Shown here: positions 1 through 10,228 of the stretch, piece after piece | Numbering within the stretch: the stretch's first letter is position 1 | Layout of the letters: each line of letters begins with the position of its first letter | DNA from: Macrocybe gigantea | Lineage: Eukaryota; Basidiomycota; Agaricomycetes; Agaricales; Callistosporiaceae | Direction: 5' to 3' | Length of the DNA stretch: 64,000 nt | NCBI GenBank assembly: GCA_011319805.1 | Contig: SJRY01000324.1 | Coordinates: 1-64,000, forward strand | The notes under the pieces: model-generated | Databases searched by the model: none | Told to the model about the DNA's origin: nothing | Seen by the model: only the letters and a program-made list of their open reading frames with translations | Made by a program: the position numbers and the translations under genes

Positions 1-2
1 GA

Positions 3-923
3 GCTGAAGACAAACATCGCTATAACATGGGCGATTTAGACCGGCTCATTGGCGAAACCAGTCGCCTCGGCATCAGGACCCACGAGCAGCTCGCGGAATA
101 TTACCGCAAATTTTACACTATCACGAAGTATCTAGTTGACAAAGAAGAGATGTCGGCCAAAGAGCAAGCTAGGGCCTACGAACGCGCGTTCCCCACGGAT
201 TTACAAGCCAAAGTCCGAGATCGCCTCGAAGTCAAGTTCCCGGATTACGATCCCTATTTCACCCACTCGCTTGTCGATATACAAGATGCCGCAGCCTACG
301 TTTTTAAACGGGAAGAACAGCCCGGAGCTTCGTCGGTCCGTTACCAGTCCATAGCCCCCGCAACCCGAAGTACTTCAGCCGCTCCAGAACCTCTGTAAAA
401 CAGGAGGACCTTAACACCATCCTTGCGAGTGACTCAAAACATCACAACCGGGATCAGCGACGTTCTCGTCAAGTTTATGCAGGCACAAGCCAATACTGGA
501 GGCTTCCGACCCCGGGCTCCCGGAAACCGTCCCGAGGGCTGTCATTTCTGTGGTAAACCCGATTGTCGCATTAGGGACTGTGAGACGGCCGAGAATTATA
601 TCCGAGAAGGCCTTATCCGCCGTGATTTCAATGGGCGAATCACACTCCCGACACAGGCCGAAATTCCGAGAGCTATTCGAGGTGCCACTATGCAGGAACG
701 TGTCAACGAATATTATAGGCAGTATCCTAACGAGCGACCACGCGGAATTATTACCTCCAATGCAGACACCACCGGCCAAATGCTCCTTTCCGTCGCAACT
801 TATAATCCTACAGAGAATCCCATAGTCCCGAGCGACTCCACCTATGCTTATGCCGTAAATCCCGCGCCAGTACCCAGGTCAACGACCGCCTGTCTGATAT
901 CCAAGAACGTATCCGTCAGCTAA
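3..923 (+). pseudogene. gag: GYP1 gag (capsid and zinc knuckle), partial and interrupted
   Basis: Capsid-type helical Gag sequence is open from base 3, with the first visible ATG at 27. An in-frame TAA at 396-398 breaks it; the same frame then continues to 923. A knuckle at about 540-590 reads CHFCGKPDCRIRDC, which has the C-x2-C-x4-[H]-x4-C spacing but with Cys in the His position. After 870 a different frame carries a coiled-coil-like segment (DRLSDIQERIRQLNLEAQ), so a frameshift lies near there. Gag would package element RNA in cytoplasmic particles. The N-terminus is off the window. Confidence 0.75.
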
Positions 924-929
924 ATCTCG

Positions 930-2211
930 AAGCCCAAGTCCTCGCCAACCGCCGCACCGTTATGGATCATGTCGAAATCACCCGCAGAGGCCGCCTCGCG
1001 CAAACCGCCGAGTCAATCCCGAAACTCCTGTAGTTGCTTCTTCACCTCGAAATCCAGAACCATCCCCAGGTCAGCCACAGAATCCCGAGGCCAGTACTTC
1101 GGCATCAAAAGGTAAAGAAAAGGAAGTATCCCCAGCTCCTTCGTCGCAGACTCTTCCCGAGAATACCCAGGCCGAAACCATCCGTCACGAGGGACCCATC
1201 CATCCCTTCCGCGATGTTCCTGAAGTTCGTTACGCTCCTCCCACCACTCGAAACTTTGCAGCTCCCGCCCCAGTAGCCAAACCAACTAACAAGGACCCCT
1301 CGAAACAACCCGCCTACAAGAACGTTTTCCCCGTCGTCGATAAGAAGCATGCAGATGAAATCTTCGAAACCGTTTTGAAAGGCACCACTCAAATCTCCAA
1401 CGAGGCCCTCCTTTCCCTTTCCCCCGAAATCAGATCGAAGATGCGCGAGCTTGTCACTCCAAAACGGGTAGCTAACGAGACCAACCCCATCGCAGTCATG
1501 TCCCAGGAGTGCAGCATTCCCGAACCTGTGTTTCGAGCTACCATCGAGGAAATCCCCGACGAAGATACCACCCCGTCGAAATCAATCAACCTTAACGAAC
1601 TCCCTTTCGGCATCGCAGATTCCAACGCCGCTACATATGGACAAGCCGCGCCACCGAGGGGCGCTACCATCATCGAAGACCCGATTTCAACCTACATTTC
1701 GAGCATGAGCCGTGACCAGATCGATCCCGAACGCCTCATCGTAGCCAAAGAGAGTCATGCCCTTCGCTCTATCACATGTCTCATCGATCATCAAGACTAT
1801 GTTGAATGTGTCGTTGATCCCGGATCCCAAATTATAGCCATGTCTGATGCAGTATGTCACAAGCTCGGGATCGCCTATGACCCTACCGTCCGCCTCGATA
1901 TGCAGTCAGCCAATGGCGAAATTGACAAATCGCTTGGATTATCCCGAAACATCCCGGTTACTATCAACGAAATCACCCTCTACGCCCAAATCCATGTATT
2001 ACCTAACCCCGCCTATGATATCCTCCTCGGTCGCCCCTTTGACGTCTTAACCGAATCTCTCGTCAAGAACTACCGGAACGAGGATCAAACCATCACAATA
2101 CACGATCCCAACACCAACAGACGTACTACGATCCCGACTCAGCCCCGTGGCAAACCGAAATACATGATGCCAGGAAAGAAGACGGCTGCAGTGGATTTTT
2201 TTCGCAGATAG
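930..2211 (+). pseudogene. GYP1 protease region
   Basis: A frame open from about 1100 to 2211 (first ATG 1375) contains a proline/charge-rich linker followed by a retroviral-type aspartic protease. The active-site Asp codon is 1816-1818, in the context VVDPGSQ. This is D-P-G rather than the usual D-S/T-G, a form I associate with basidiomycete gypsy elements. A downstream LLGRPF segment fits the second half of the fold. The protease would cleave Gag-Pol. It is separated by frame changes from gag upstream and from RT downstream. Confidence 0.7.
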
Positions 2212-2273
2212 AGGACACGTTAGCTGACGGCGATTACGCTTTCGTTGTTTCCTCGGACAAAACTCAAGACAAT

Positions 2274-4400
2274 TTGGACCTTCGCCTCGATTACTATGCC
2301 CAGGTTCCTGCTCCCAATCCCGTCTCTAATTCCGCTCCCGATACGTCCATTTCAAATTATCTTTCATCCTTATATCTTTCGGCCTGTGATATTTCCATTT
2401 CCCCGATTTCAGCTTTACTGTACGAGTCTAGTGGTCGTCCAACACGACCTCAGACGCAATTTCAGAGTGGTTTCAACACCACGAACACTTCCTCTTCCGA
2501 TTTTGTTTATTTATATGATGTGACCAGGTGCGCTCCCGAACTTTCTAGACATACCCCTCCCGAATCGCGCGATACGTTCGCGAAACGTAAATACAAGCCC
2601 GTCGCCCTCAAAGTCCGTTCCGTCGTTGCCCCACTTCCCGATAATGGCAAATTTCGAATCCTCCGCGAAATCCGCGGAGACCCCTTGCCAGTATGCCGAA
2701 ACTATCCCCAAATCCCCCTCCTTTTATCCCGACCGGTCGCTATACCGAGGATCGTCGAAATCTCGTCGACAAGGCCCATCCCGAAGGCTTCCTTTGGCCA
2801 GAAGAACGAAGACTGATGCACCACTTTATGTGCCTCCAGAACGGCGCCTTCGCTTGGACCGACCAAGAGCGCGGTCGATTTCGAGAAGACTTTTTCCCTG
2901 CCGTCGAAATCCCTGTCATTCAGCACAAGCCTTGGATTCACAAGAACATCCCGATACCTCCTGGTATTTATGATGAAATTTGTCAGCTCATTCGTCGAAA
3001 GATCGATGCCGGTGTCTATGAGCCCTCGAATTCCTCCTACCGCTCCCGGTGGTTCACAGTCGTCAAGAAAGATGGCAAGTCGCTTCGCATCGTCCACTCC
3101 CTCGAGCCGCTAAACAAAGTCACCATCCGTCATTCCGGAGTTACCCCGGTCCCTGATCACTTAGCAGAACAATTTGGTGGCCGCCCCTGTGGTGCGATGC
3201 TTGACCTCTATGTTGGCTACGATGAACGACTCCTCGCTGAAAACTCTCGGGATCTCACTACGTTCCAGACCCCTTTTGGCGCTATGCGACTTGTTACGCT
3301 CCCGATGGGCTGGACCAATTCCGTTCCTATATTCCATGATGATGTAACTTTCATCCTACAAGACGAGATACCGCATCTTACCATCCCCTATATCGATGAT
3401 GTCCCCGTGAAAGGCCCAGATTCCGAATATCGACGTCCCGATAACAGTTTCGAAACCATTCCACAGAATCCCGGCATCCGTCGCTTCGTTTGGGAACACT
3501 TTTGCAATCTGAACCGTGTTGTCCAGCGCATGAAGTATTCTGGAGGCACCTTTTCTGGCACAAAGCTCACGCTCTGTAGTCCCGAAATCACAGTTCTTGG
3601 ACACCGTTGTACGCCTAAAGGTCGTCTTCCTGATGAATCCCGAGTTGTCGCAATCAAAACTTGGAAACCGTGCCGAGACCTCTCAGACGTTCGCGCCTTC
3701 CTCGGAACGATTGGTGTCATGCGTATCTTCATTCGAAATTTCGCTCATCGCGCTGACGCCTTAGTCCGCCTTACGCGGAAGAATGTAGACTACGTCTTCG
3801 GTCAGGAGCAACTCGACGCACAGGAAGACCTGAAACAAGCCCTTATCACTTCTCCAGCTCTCCGACCCCTCGACTACAAGTCGGAAGCCCCCATTATCCT
3901 CGCCGTCGATACCTCCTACATCGCAGTCGGTTACTTCCTTTGCCAATGCGACCCGATAACCCTCGAATCCGATATTATAACCGTTTCGGATCCATCACAC
4001 TGAACGATCGCGAACGTCGCTTCTCACAACCGAAACTCGAAATCTATGGCTTATTCCGATCGGTCCGTGCAGTACGCATGTACATCATTGGTGTACGAAA
4101 CCTCGTTGTCGAAGTCGATGCCCGCTACATCAAAGGCATGCTAAACAATCCCGATATAGTCCCCTCTGCCAGTATCAATCGATGGATCCTGACGATCCTG
4201 ACATTCCACTTCACACTTGTTCATGTTCCTGGCTCTAGTCACGGTCCTGATGGTCTTTCCCGCCGACCAGGCGATCCCGAGCCTGACCAAGACGAAGATT
4301 TCGACGATTGGATCGACAGAGTCTATGGCTTCATCCATTTTGTTAACACCCCTCGATATCGTCCCGAAACACGTCGAAGTCACCTCATTTCGATATACCT
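2274..4400 (+). pseudogene. pol: GYP1 reverse transcriptase and RNase H, frameshifted
   Basis: The linker up to about 2700 lies in one frame and the RT (2693-4003) in another. RT motifs include VKKDGKSLRIVHSLEPLNK (domain 2), TPFGAMRLVTLPMGWTNS (domain 4) and the catalytic YIDD at 3389-3400. RNase H starts at LAVDTSYIAVGYF near 3900 and then changes frame at about 3975, continuing in the frame covering 3940-4596. Together these would copy element RNA into DNA. The frameshifts mean this copy could not make an intact Pol. Confidence 0.85.
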
Positions 4401-4415
4401 AGGACAGGACATTTC

Positions 4416-4443
4416 AAGTGGGGAGGACAGTCAAGCTGTCCTC
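4416..4443 (+). promoter_or_regulatory. Candidate central polypurine tract with perfect palindrome
   Basis: The 15-mer AAGTGGGGAGGACAG at 4416-4430 is identical to the tract preceding the 3' LTR at 8438-8452. It overlaps a perfect 9-bp inverted repeat (GGAGGACAG, 5-nt loop, CTGTCCTCC; 4422-4444). It sits between RNase H and integrase, where central plus-strand primers lie in some retroelements. The role is inferred. Confidence 0.5.
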
Positions 4444-4592
4444 CACCGAAACTCCTCCTCTCCCGAGTCCGAAGACCGCTGGAAGCCAACCCTGACCTTC
4501 GACAGCTCAGCTCCATCCCTGACTATGTATTTGTTCCTCGTTCGAAATCAGCCATTGCCGACGATCAGCGTCTCGACCTCGTACAGGACTAT

Positions 4593-5977
4593 TTGACCAC
4601 CTTGCGTCGTCCACCCAGTCTCACAGATTCTGCTTTCGAGGCCTTTGTTCGGTATTGCTTCCACTTCTTCGTTGCTGCTGACAAGTTATGGCGAAAGGAC
4701 GACCAAGGTAGTCACAAACTCGTGATCCCTCGAAATCGGCGTATGAACATCATCGCCCAAGCCCATGATGACCTCGGTCACAAGGGCATCTACCCGACAC
4801 GTACCTTGGTTTGTGAGCGCTTTTGGTGGCCTCACATGCTGGCCGATATCTCTTGGTTTTGCAGGACTTGTCACATCTGTCAGCAACGACAGTCCCGACA
4901 GGTTCTCATCCCGCCAGTCGTGGCAGTACCCGCGCCCTTTTCGGAAAATTCTATGCCGACACCATGAAGATGCCAAAGTCCAATGGCTACCAGTACATCG
5001 TGCAAGGTCGTTGCTCCCTCACGCATTATCCTGAATTTCGAGCCCTCCGGAAAGAAAACGGTCCCGCAATCGGTGAATGGCTGTTCCAGGATGTATTATG
5101 TCGATGGGGTGGTGTTCGCGAAATTGTCACGGATAACGGTGGTCCCTTCGTGGCAGGTCTTGACTACCTCGGGAAACGCTACGGCATCTACCACATCCGA
5201 ATCTCGACATACAATTCCCGCGCCAACGGGATAGCTGAGCGGCCGCATTATGATGTTCGTCAATCACTGATAAAGGCAGCAGACGGTGTCGAAAGCAAGT
5301 GGTCACAATACGTCCATTCGGTCTTCTATGCCGAAAGAGTCACCGCCCGCCGTCGAATGGGTTGTTCACCTTATTTCGCGGTAACTGGCACCCATCCCAT
5401 TCTCCCGTTCGATATCATGGAAGCAACCTACCTGCAGCCTCCTCCCGAATCCTTACTATCATCCACAGATCTTATCGCTCGTCGAGCTGTCGCCTTACAA
5501 AAACGAACTGAACAGCTACAAGCCCTTCATGCCGACGTATACGATACCCGTAGAAAGGCTGCCGAACGTTTTGAAAAGAAGCACTATCACACCATTCGTG
5601 ATTTCAATTTCAAACGCGGTGCCCTAGTCCTCATCCGAAACACTCGTGTGGAGAAGAGTCTCGATCGCAAAATGCGACTTCGGTATCTCGGACCACTTAT
5701 TGTTGTCTCCCGGAATTTCGGAGGCGCTTACATCGTTGCCGAACTCGATGGCACAGTCCTGGATCGCCCCGTAGCAGCATTTCGAGTCATCCCGTACTTC
5801 GCTCGCCGTGAAATCACCATTCCCGAAACACTTCTCGATATCGACGCTGCCGGCTTCATGAAATGCAAGCCTCAAACGATCAAGGCGACGAAATCCCGGA
5901 CGATTTCGACGTACCTACCGACAGCGATCCCAAAGTTGATTCCGACGTTGAAATACTTTCGGCACCACTTAGTTTAG
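4593..5977 (+). pseudogene. GYP1 integrase, frameshifted
   Basis: An HHCC zinc-binding segment (HDDLGHKGIY... CRTCHICQQ, about 4768-4895) is in one frame. The catalytic core is in the next (4823-5977): first Asp in YADTMKMP, second in VTDNGGP, and Glu in NGIAERPH, giving a D,D-35-E layout. A GPY/F-like C-terminal module (GALVLIRNTRVEKSLDRK... YLGPLIVVSR) follows. I see no chromodomain. The frame change near 4900 between zinc domain and core breaks the protein. Integrase would insert the cDNA into the genome. Confidence 0.85.
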
Positions 5978-6143
5978 CTCACTCTCATTAAGTCCAACTC
6001 TTTTCGCGTTCATTGACTATCCATTTTCTTTGTTATTTGACACTCTCACTTACCATTATCTATTTTCACGATCCTTTTAAAGTCCAGTTTGACGTCCATC
6101 AGAAACAAGAAAATAACGGATTCAAAAACAATTATTACAAATT

Positions 6144-6969
6144 TTATAGTTCGGACGAGATTCCACCGAACTCATCTTCCTCTTCATCCGTCTCGCCCTC
6201 ACTCTCATCTGACGACTCGTTTTCTTTCTGGTCATAGCCTTCTTCACCGCTCTCCTCCGACGTCTCTTCTCCAGACTCCGATCCCGACGACGCTCCCGAG
6301 CTTTCCGACGAATCGACCCCAGTATCAATCGATGGCGGTATCGAAACCGCGAGCTCCCGAACCGTTGGCATTTCGACCGATGTCCCGACGCCTCTCGAAA
6401 CCATCGACTCCCGACGCTGCGCAAGTAGCCAGCGGACTTCGGTTTCGACCGCCCTCGGAACGTTCTGTGCCATGAATTGATGGACTTGAGTTAAGAGCCG
6501 ACGCTGTTGCAACTCTGTTGCCCGACGAACGTGTTGAAGGACGTTGCCGCCAAGCTCCAGGAATTCCTCCCGACGATCGGCACGTTCGCGCATAGTACGA
6601 GCGGCCGTTTCAAGAGTATCCGCCAGATCGTACATGTGTCGGGAATCCTCGTTCATACTCCGGAAGGAGTTCCCTAGAAATTCGAAGGCCTTGATATCGT
6701 ACGGGAGTACGAAATTATAAATGTCCTCGTAATCCCGATTATCGAACCGGAGGGCGTCTCGCAACTGGACGTCGCTATCCCGAACACGATCGGCAGCAAG
6801 GCGCGTCGCGGTCTCGGCAATGTCTTCGAAACCATCAGGCACGTTTGGGGCTTCGACAGCCTCCCTCCAGAAATCCCGATCTTCGAAATCGTCCGTGGCA
6901 GGCAGTGTTCCCGTCTCGAACCATTGACGTGGCCCGGGAAGTCCTGCTCACGAAAATAATGAAGCAGTC

Positions 6970-7006
<37 letters not shown>

Positions 7007-8188
7007 ATAAAATAAAATATAGACTTACGATCGCGAAAGCCCGGACCGTAGCGCGAGTCCATTGGTGGCACCGGCATCGGAGGAGGCGTAGGCGCAATAA
7101 TTGGTTCCGGACGATACGGGATGTCCTCCGAAGGCGCATGCATTTCGATATCCTCGAGATGGGACGGCGGCTCCTGCGAAGTCTCCGAAATCGATTCCTC
7201 GGCCTCGGTATCGTAAGCTCGCATCTTGCCCTTCCCCTTTGGATCGCGACGCGGTCTTGGCTCGGCATCCTCGTCCCTAGGCTTTGAATGAACGGTCTTT
7301 CGAGACCGTGACCTTGTTCGCATGACCCCGTCGCCAGAGTCAGTTTTAATCCGTGAAGTAGTTTTAGCTGATTTCGCAGCACGCGGCCTTTTGAACGAGC
7401 AGCCGAGCTGTTTTTCGACGCAGCGTCGACAAGGGCCCGGCTCGGAATCGATCCTCTCGCAGACTTCGAGGTCGGCCTTCTTACACCGTTCGCACTAAAC
7501 CGCGGTAGGACTCAGAAACAGTCCGGCGGCAAAGAGACACAATCACTCACCCGCTCATCACCCGTAACCTCCTCGAAATCGAGTTTCAGGCGGCGCTCCC
7601 GATAGCGCTGCTGCGCGAGCTTGTTCTTCTCCCGGCGAGCCGCTTTCTTTTCATCCTCGTCGGCACGCCGTCGTTTCGCTCCCGAATCCGCACCACCAGC
7701 TGCAGAATCTGACGCCCCACGCTTTCGAGAAGGTCCCGCAGTTGGGACACGCGTAGTCAGCATCGCGTTCGGGGCACCAGGGGACCATCCGCGAGCACCA
7801 TTCCGCCAAGCGAAGAACCTTCGAAATCAGCAATCCAGTGTAGTGGAGACGAAATAGCGTGACTCACCAGATCCCGGGCTCTCGTACAGGCCCCCAACCT
7901 CATCCCGACGATCCTCGTCCAGGCGGCCAACCCACTCGTTGTATCGCGAAACCCAATCCTGAAAGACGTCTTCGGGAACGTCTTGACCCTCCTTTGCCCA
8001 CTCATCCTAATGTCAATACGGATAAAGATATCGCCTCACTCACTCCCCGTTGGACTTACAAAACGTTTCGAGACCGCAGCACTAAAGGCCTTGATGGCCT
8101 CAACGCTCGCGTTCGGTCCGGGGACGGCCTCGAAGAGCCCTTCAAGCTCGGCAATAGAAGTTTCGGTCTTGACGATTTCGGCGGACAT
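6144..8188 (-). CDS. Antisense spliced gene in GYP1: Zn2Cys6-like cluster with bZIP-like basic segment
   Basis: Five exons can be laid out on the minus strand with GT-AG introns: 8188-8060, 8006-7868, 7818-7551, 7494-7029, 6943-6144; introns are 53, 49, 56 and 85 nt. The start ATG (8188) lies 107 nt below a TATA box. Exon 3 has a basic stretch with NKLAQQRYR (N-x7-R, as in bZIP basic regions). Exon 4 opens with C-x2-C-x7-C-x9-C-x2-C-x6-C (codons 7494 to about 7397), a Zn2Cys6-type spacing, then basic, RS-like and proline-rich sequence. Exon 5 is a long helical region ending in a Ser/Glu-rich acidic tail. Product about 600 residues, suggesting a nuclear DNA-binding regulator (inference). Joins 1-2, 3-4 and 4-5 keep frame; join 2-3 is one nucleotide out, so either this copy has an indel or the intron differs. 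It fills the space between integrase and 3' LTR, opposite to the element's own genes. Confidence 0.7.
6970..7004. repeat. 35-nt poly(A) run (poly(T) on minus strand)
   Basis: An uninterrupted run of 35 A on + lies inside intron 4 of the antisense gene, about 25 nt from its acceptor, where it reads as a polypyrimidine tract. Its length may be a sequencing or slippage estimate. Confidence 0.9.
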
Positions 8189-8286
8189 GTCGTGTACAAG
8201 ACGGTTTCGAGAAGCGGTATGCGATTTGGCGAGAGCTGAGATTTCGACGAGTCGACAAGAAAGGTGTTCGTACCCATCCCACCCTC

Positions 8287-8295
8287 CCTTTTATA
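8287..8295 (-). promoter_or_regulatory. TATA box of the antisense gene
   Basis: TATAAAAGG on the minus strand, 107 nt upstream of the ATG at 8188. This predicts a transcription start near 8264 and a leader of about 75 nt. It gives the antisense gene a promoter distinct from the LTR. Confidence 0.55.
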
Positions 8296-8437
8296 CAGGC
8301 GCAATCTGTAAACGACGGGAACGCCCGAAATGCCTCGCGACTTCGTCATGGCAGATCAACTCGCGAAACCCACGTTACCCGAATAACGACCAAGGTCGCC
8401 GTTCAATGGGAATGCCGACTGAGGACAGTCGACCGCT

Positions 8438-8452
8438 AAGTGGGGAGGACAG
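8438..8452 (+). promoter_or_regulatory. GYP1 3' polypurine tract
   Basis: AAGTGGGGAGGACAG sits directly before the presumed LTR start TGATGAGC. It would prime plus-strand DNA synthesis. A partial echo (GAGGACAGTC) is at 8421-8430. Confidence 0.6.
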
Positions 8453-8453
8453 A

Positions 8454-9578
8454 TGATGAGCGCTCCGCACCGCTGACCGCCGATAAGTCCTAATTTGGTA
8501 ATCCCGCCCCCGCATTCGAAATCATACCACTACTCGGCCCCCTCAGCATGATACCGCAGTCCAGTCGCTGACTTCTCGTTCGAGTACTCGGGATGTCGAC
8601 AACTCCGTGAGGCTTCCATTCCAGGTCCCTGACACTTCGCCAAACGCATCGCACACGTACATTCCGGACATTCTGCGCTTCCTATACCGCCCAATCCGGT
8701 CAGGCAGTCTTATTCCTATATGCCTCCCCCGATTTCCAGATCCCGATATGGCAAGACTACTACCATTTTCGATATCGCACCGCCTCACGCCTTCCCGCGT
8801 TCCCGACACTGCCTCGCCGCAGTACATTCGAAACAAGGGATTTCGAGCGCGCTACCATTTCATCCACTCTCATTTCGAAATTCATGACTCATATTTCACT
8901 GATACATTCTACGTTCCTTAGATTATTTTCACGTTCCATTCTACGACGCATGGCACCGGTTTCGGGATGTTCTTTTACCTACTGTTTCACCTTTTGTTCA
9001 GATTTCGAACGGACTTACATCTCCCCGGCGTTTCAGCCACTAAACGACCCTTTCGAAATCATACGATACGTTCTCTCATTCGGTTTCGACTCCGCCGGTT
9101 ATTCCGATACTCGAAATCTTCTCATCTATAAAAACCCATGTACTTGGCATTTGTAAAACATAGAAAAAGTTACCGTCTCAGTCCTTCAGCAGTCTCGCAG
9201 TCTACGACTCGTGTGGAGTCCTTGTGTTATCCGATCTCAAAGTGTCGCGCTCGCGTGGAGCCACCGTACTCAGTCTCGAAATCAGTGTCTCTGGCTTCGC
9301 GTGGAAGTCATTATCATCGAAACCCTTCCGAAACCCTCACTGAAGCCCTCGATATCGCGCGGGAATTCAGCTAAGTCTAACAGCCTTGTTTCGAAAACCC
9401 CGAAACCCGCTCGAAACCATCCATATTCACTTCGTTCCATTCCCCCCTTTCACGCTACAGTCCCTCGGGTTACTCTGTGACTTGAACAGCTCGTAGTTTA
9501 TACAGCCTCGGATAGGGACTGATGCTTCCTTCATTCCACCTTGTTGGTTTGTAGGTTAGTGCTACCCGATAGTTATCA
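8454..9578 (+). repeat. GYP1 3' LTR (approximate)
   Basis: About 1.1 kb without coding sequence, starting TGATGAGC after the polypurine tract and ending near TTATCA (imperfect TGAT/ATCA ends). It has a TATA box, TATAAAAA, at 9127-9134. The partner LTR is outside the window, so the exact end is inferred. Confidence 0.55.
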
Positions 9579-9845
9579 GCGGAGTGATTCCACTGACTCA
9601 CGAATGGATTGGACCTCTTGGCGGGTCACGGGGCCTTCACCTTCAGGTGTGTCGACTGAAATTGGCATGGCAGGCATCGGTTCAGGCACGGGCATCACGC
9701 TTCGAGGCATATGAGGAGAGGGGAGGTCGAGGGCGGTGGCAGCGGAGGCAGAACCATGACTTTCGTCATCACTGTCATCGATTCTGAAGGTGCCTATCAT
9801 GGCACGACCCACGAGCTCAGCTCTCTGTTGGAGAGAGTATTCTAC
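9579..9845 (-). pseudogene. gag: GYP3 gag 5' fragment
   Basis: Directly internal to the GYP3 LTR on the minus strand is an open frame with an acidic, proline-rich Gag-like start (IDDSDDES, PVPEPMPAMP) and a heptad-like tail (RQEVQSIRESVESLR). It ends where GYP1's LTR begins. The rest of gag is not in the window; the GYP3 protease resumes only at about 24987 on the plus strand. The initiating codon is uncertain because the frame runs back into the LTR. Confidence 0.55.
9834..9843 (-). promoter_or_regulatory. GYP3 self-priming primer-binding site
   Basis: On the minus strand, AGAATACTCT starts 2 nt after the LTR end. It is perfectly complementary to AGAGTATTCT inside the same LTR (+ coordinates 9982-9991), which is the expected RNA 5' end about 34 nt below a TATA-like box. 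This is the layout of Tf1/sushi self-primed reverse transcription. Confidence 0.6.
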
Positions 9846-10223
9846 TGTTAGGGCGACCACTGAGGATGGCCTAAATGCGACGCGCAATATATGCGAGGGG
9901 CTCAGATGGACCTAGAGGGGAAACCTAAGTTCTTGAGGTAGCTACATATGTACACCGACTCACCTAGAGGGGAAACCTAAGAGAATACTCTAAGGTTCTC
10001 CTCTAGGGCACTACCTAGCTATATCACGAGGTGGGCACATGGCAGAAGTGAGGTGGGAACAAGGCGCATAAGCGGCCTTATTCAGGAGCGCCATGATGTG
10101 AAAGGCGCGAAGGGCACGATGGCTCATGTGACAGGTGCAAATGTCACGCAACCATCGCACGAAGCGTCTTTGGGTCACGTTGTCAAGGGGACTTGGTGGT
10201 GGAATGTGGGATGTCCCCTGACA
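9846..10223 (-). repeat. GYP3 LTR A (378 bp)
   Basis: On the minus strand it begins TGTCAGGGG and ends CCCTAACA. It is the diverged partner of 28022-28408. Immediately outside it (10224-10228, CCATT on +, AATGG on -) is the TSD that matches the one beside the other LTR. Confidence 0.9.
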
Positions 10224-10228
10224 CCATT

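Larger units (their letters stand above)
1..9578 (+). mobile_element. GYP1: Ty3/gypsy LTR retrotransposon, left end outside window
   Basis: The plus strand carries gag, protease, RT, RNase H and integrase in the standard Ty3/gypsy order, followed by about 2.4 kb holding a minus-strand gene, a polypurine tract at 8438-8452 and one LTR. The gag frame is open to base 3, so the 5' LTR and gag start lie left of the window. Several frameshifts and a TAA at 396-398 make the plus-strand polyprotein non-functional. The polyprotein style (D-P-G protease, YIDD RT, long linker between protease and RT) matches a gypsy clade common in Agaricomycetes (family knowledge). The right boundary is inferred from TGAT...ATCA ends and from the switch to GYP3 sequence. 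Confidence 0.85.

Noticed and set aside
7859..8456. Plus-strand coding regions opposite the antisense gene
   Set aside because: The minus-strand exon model has splice sites, TATA and motifs; the plus frames have none and cross the polypurine tract.
9846..10223. Solo LTR as a separate insertion into GYP2a
   Set aside because: Its TSD and the interrupted RT codon match the junction at 28408-28413 exactly, so it is one end of GYP3, not a solo LTR.
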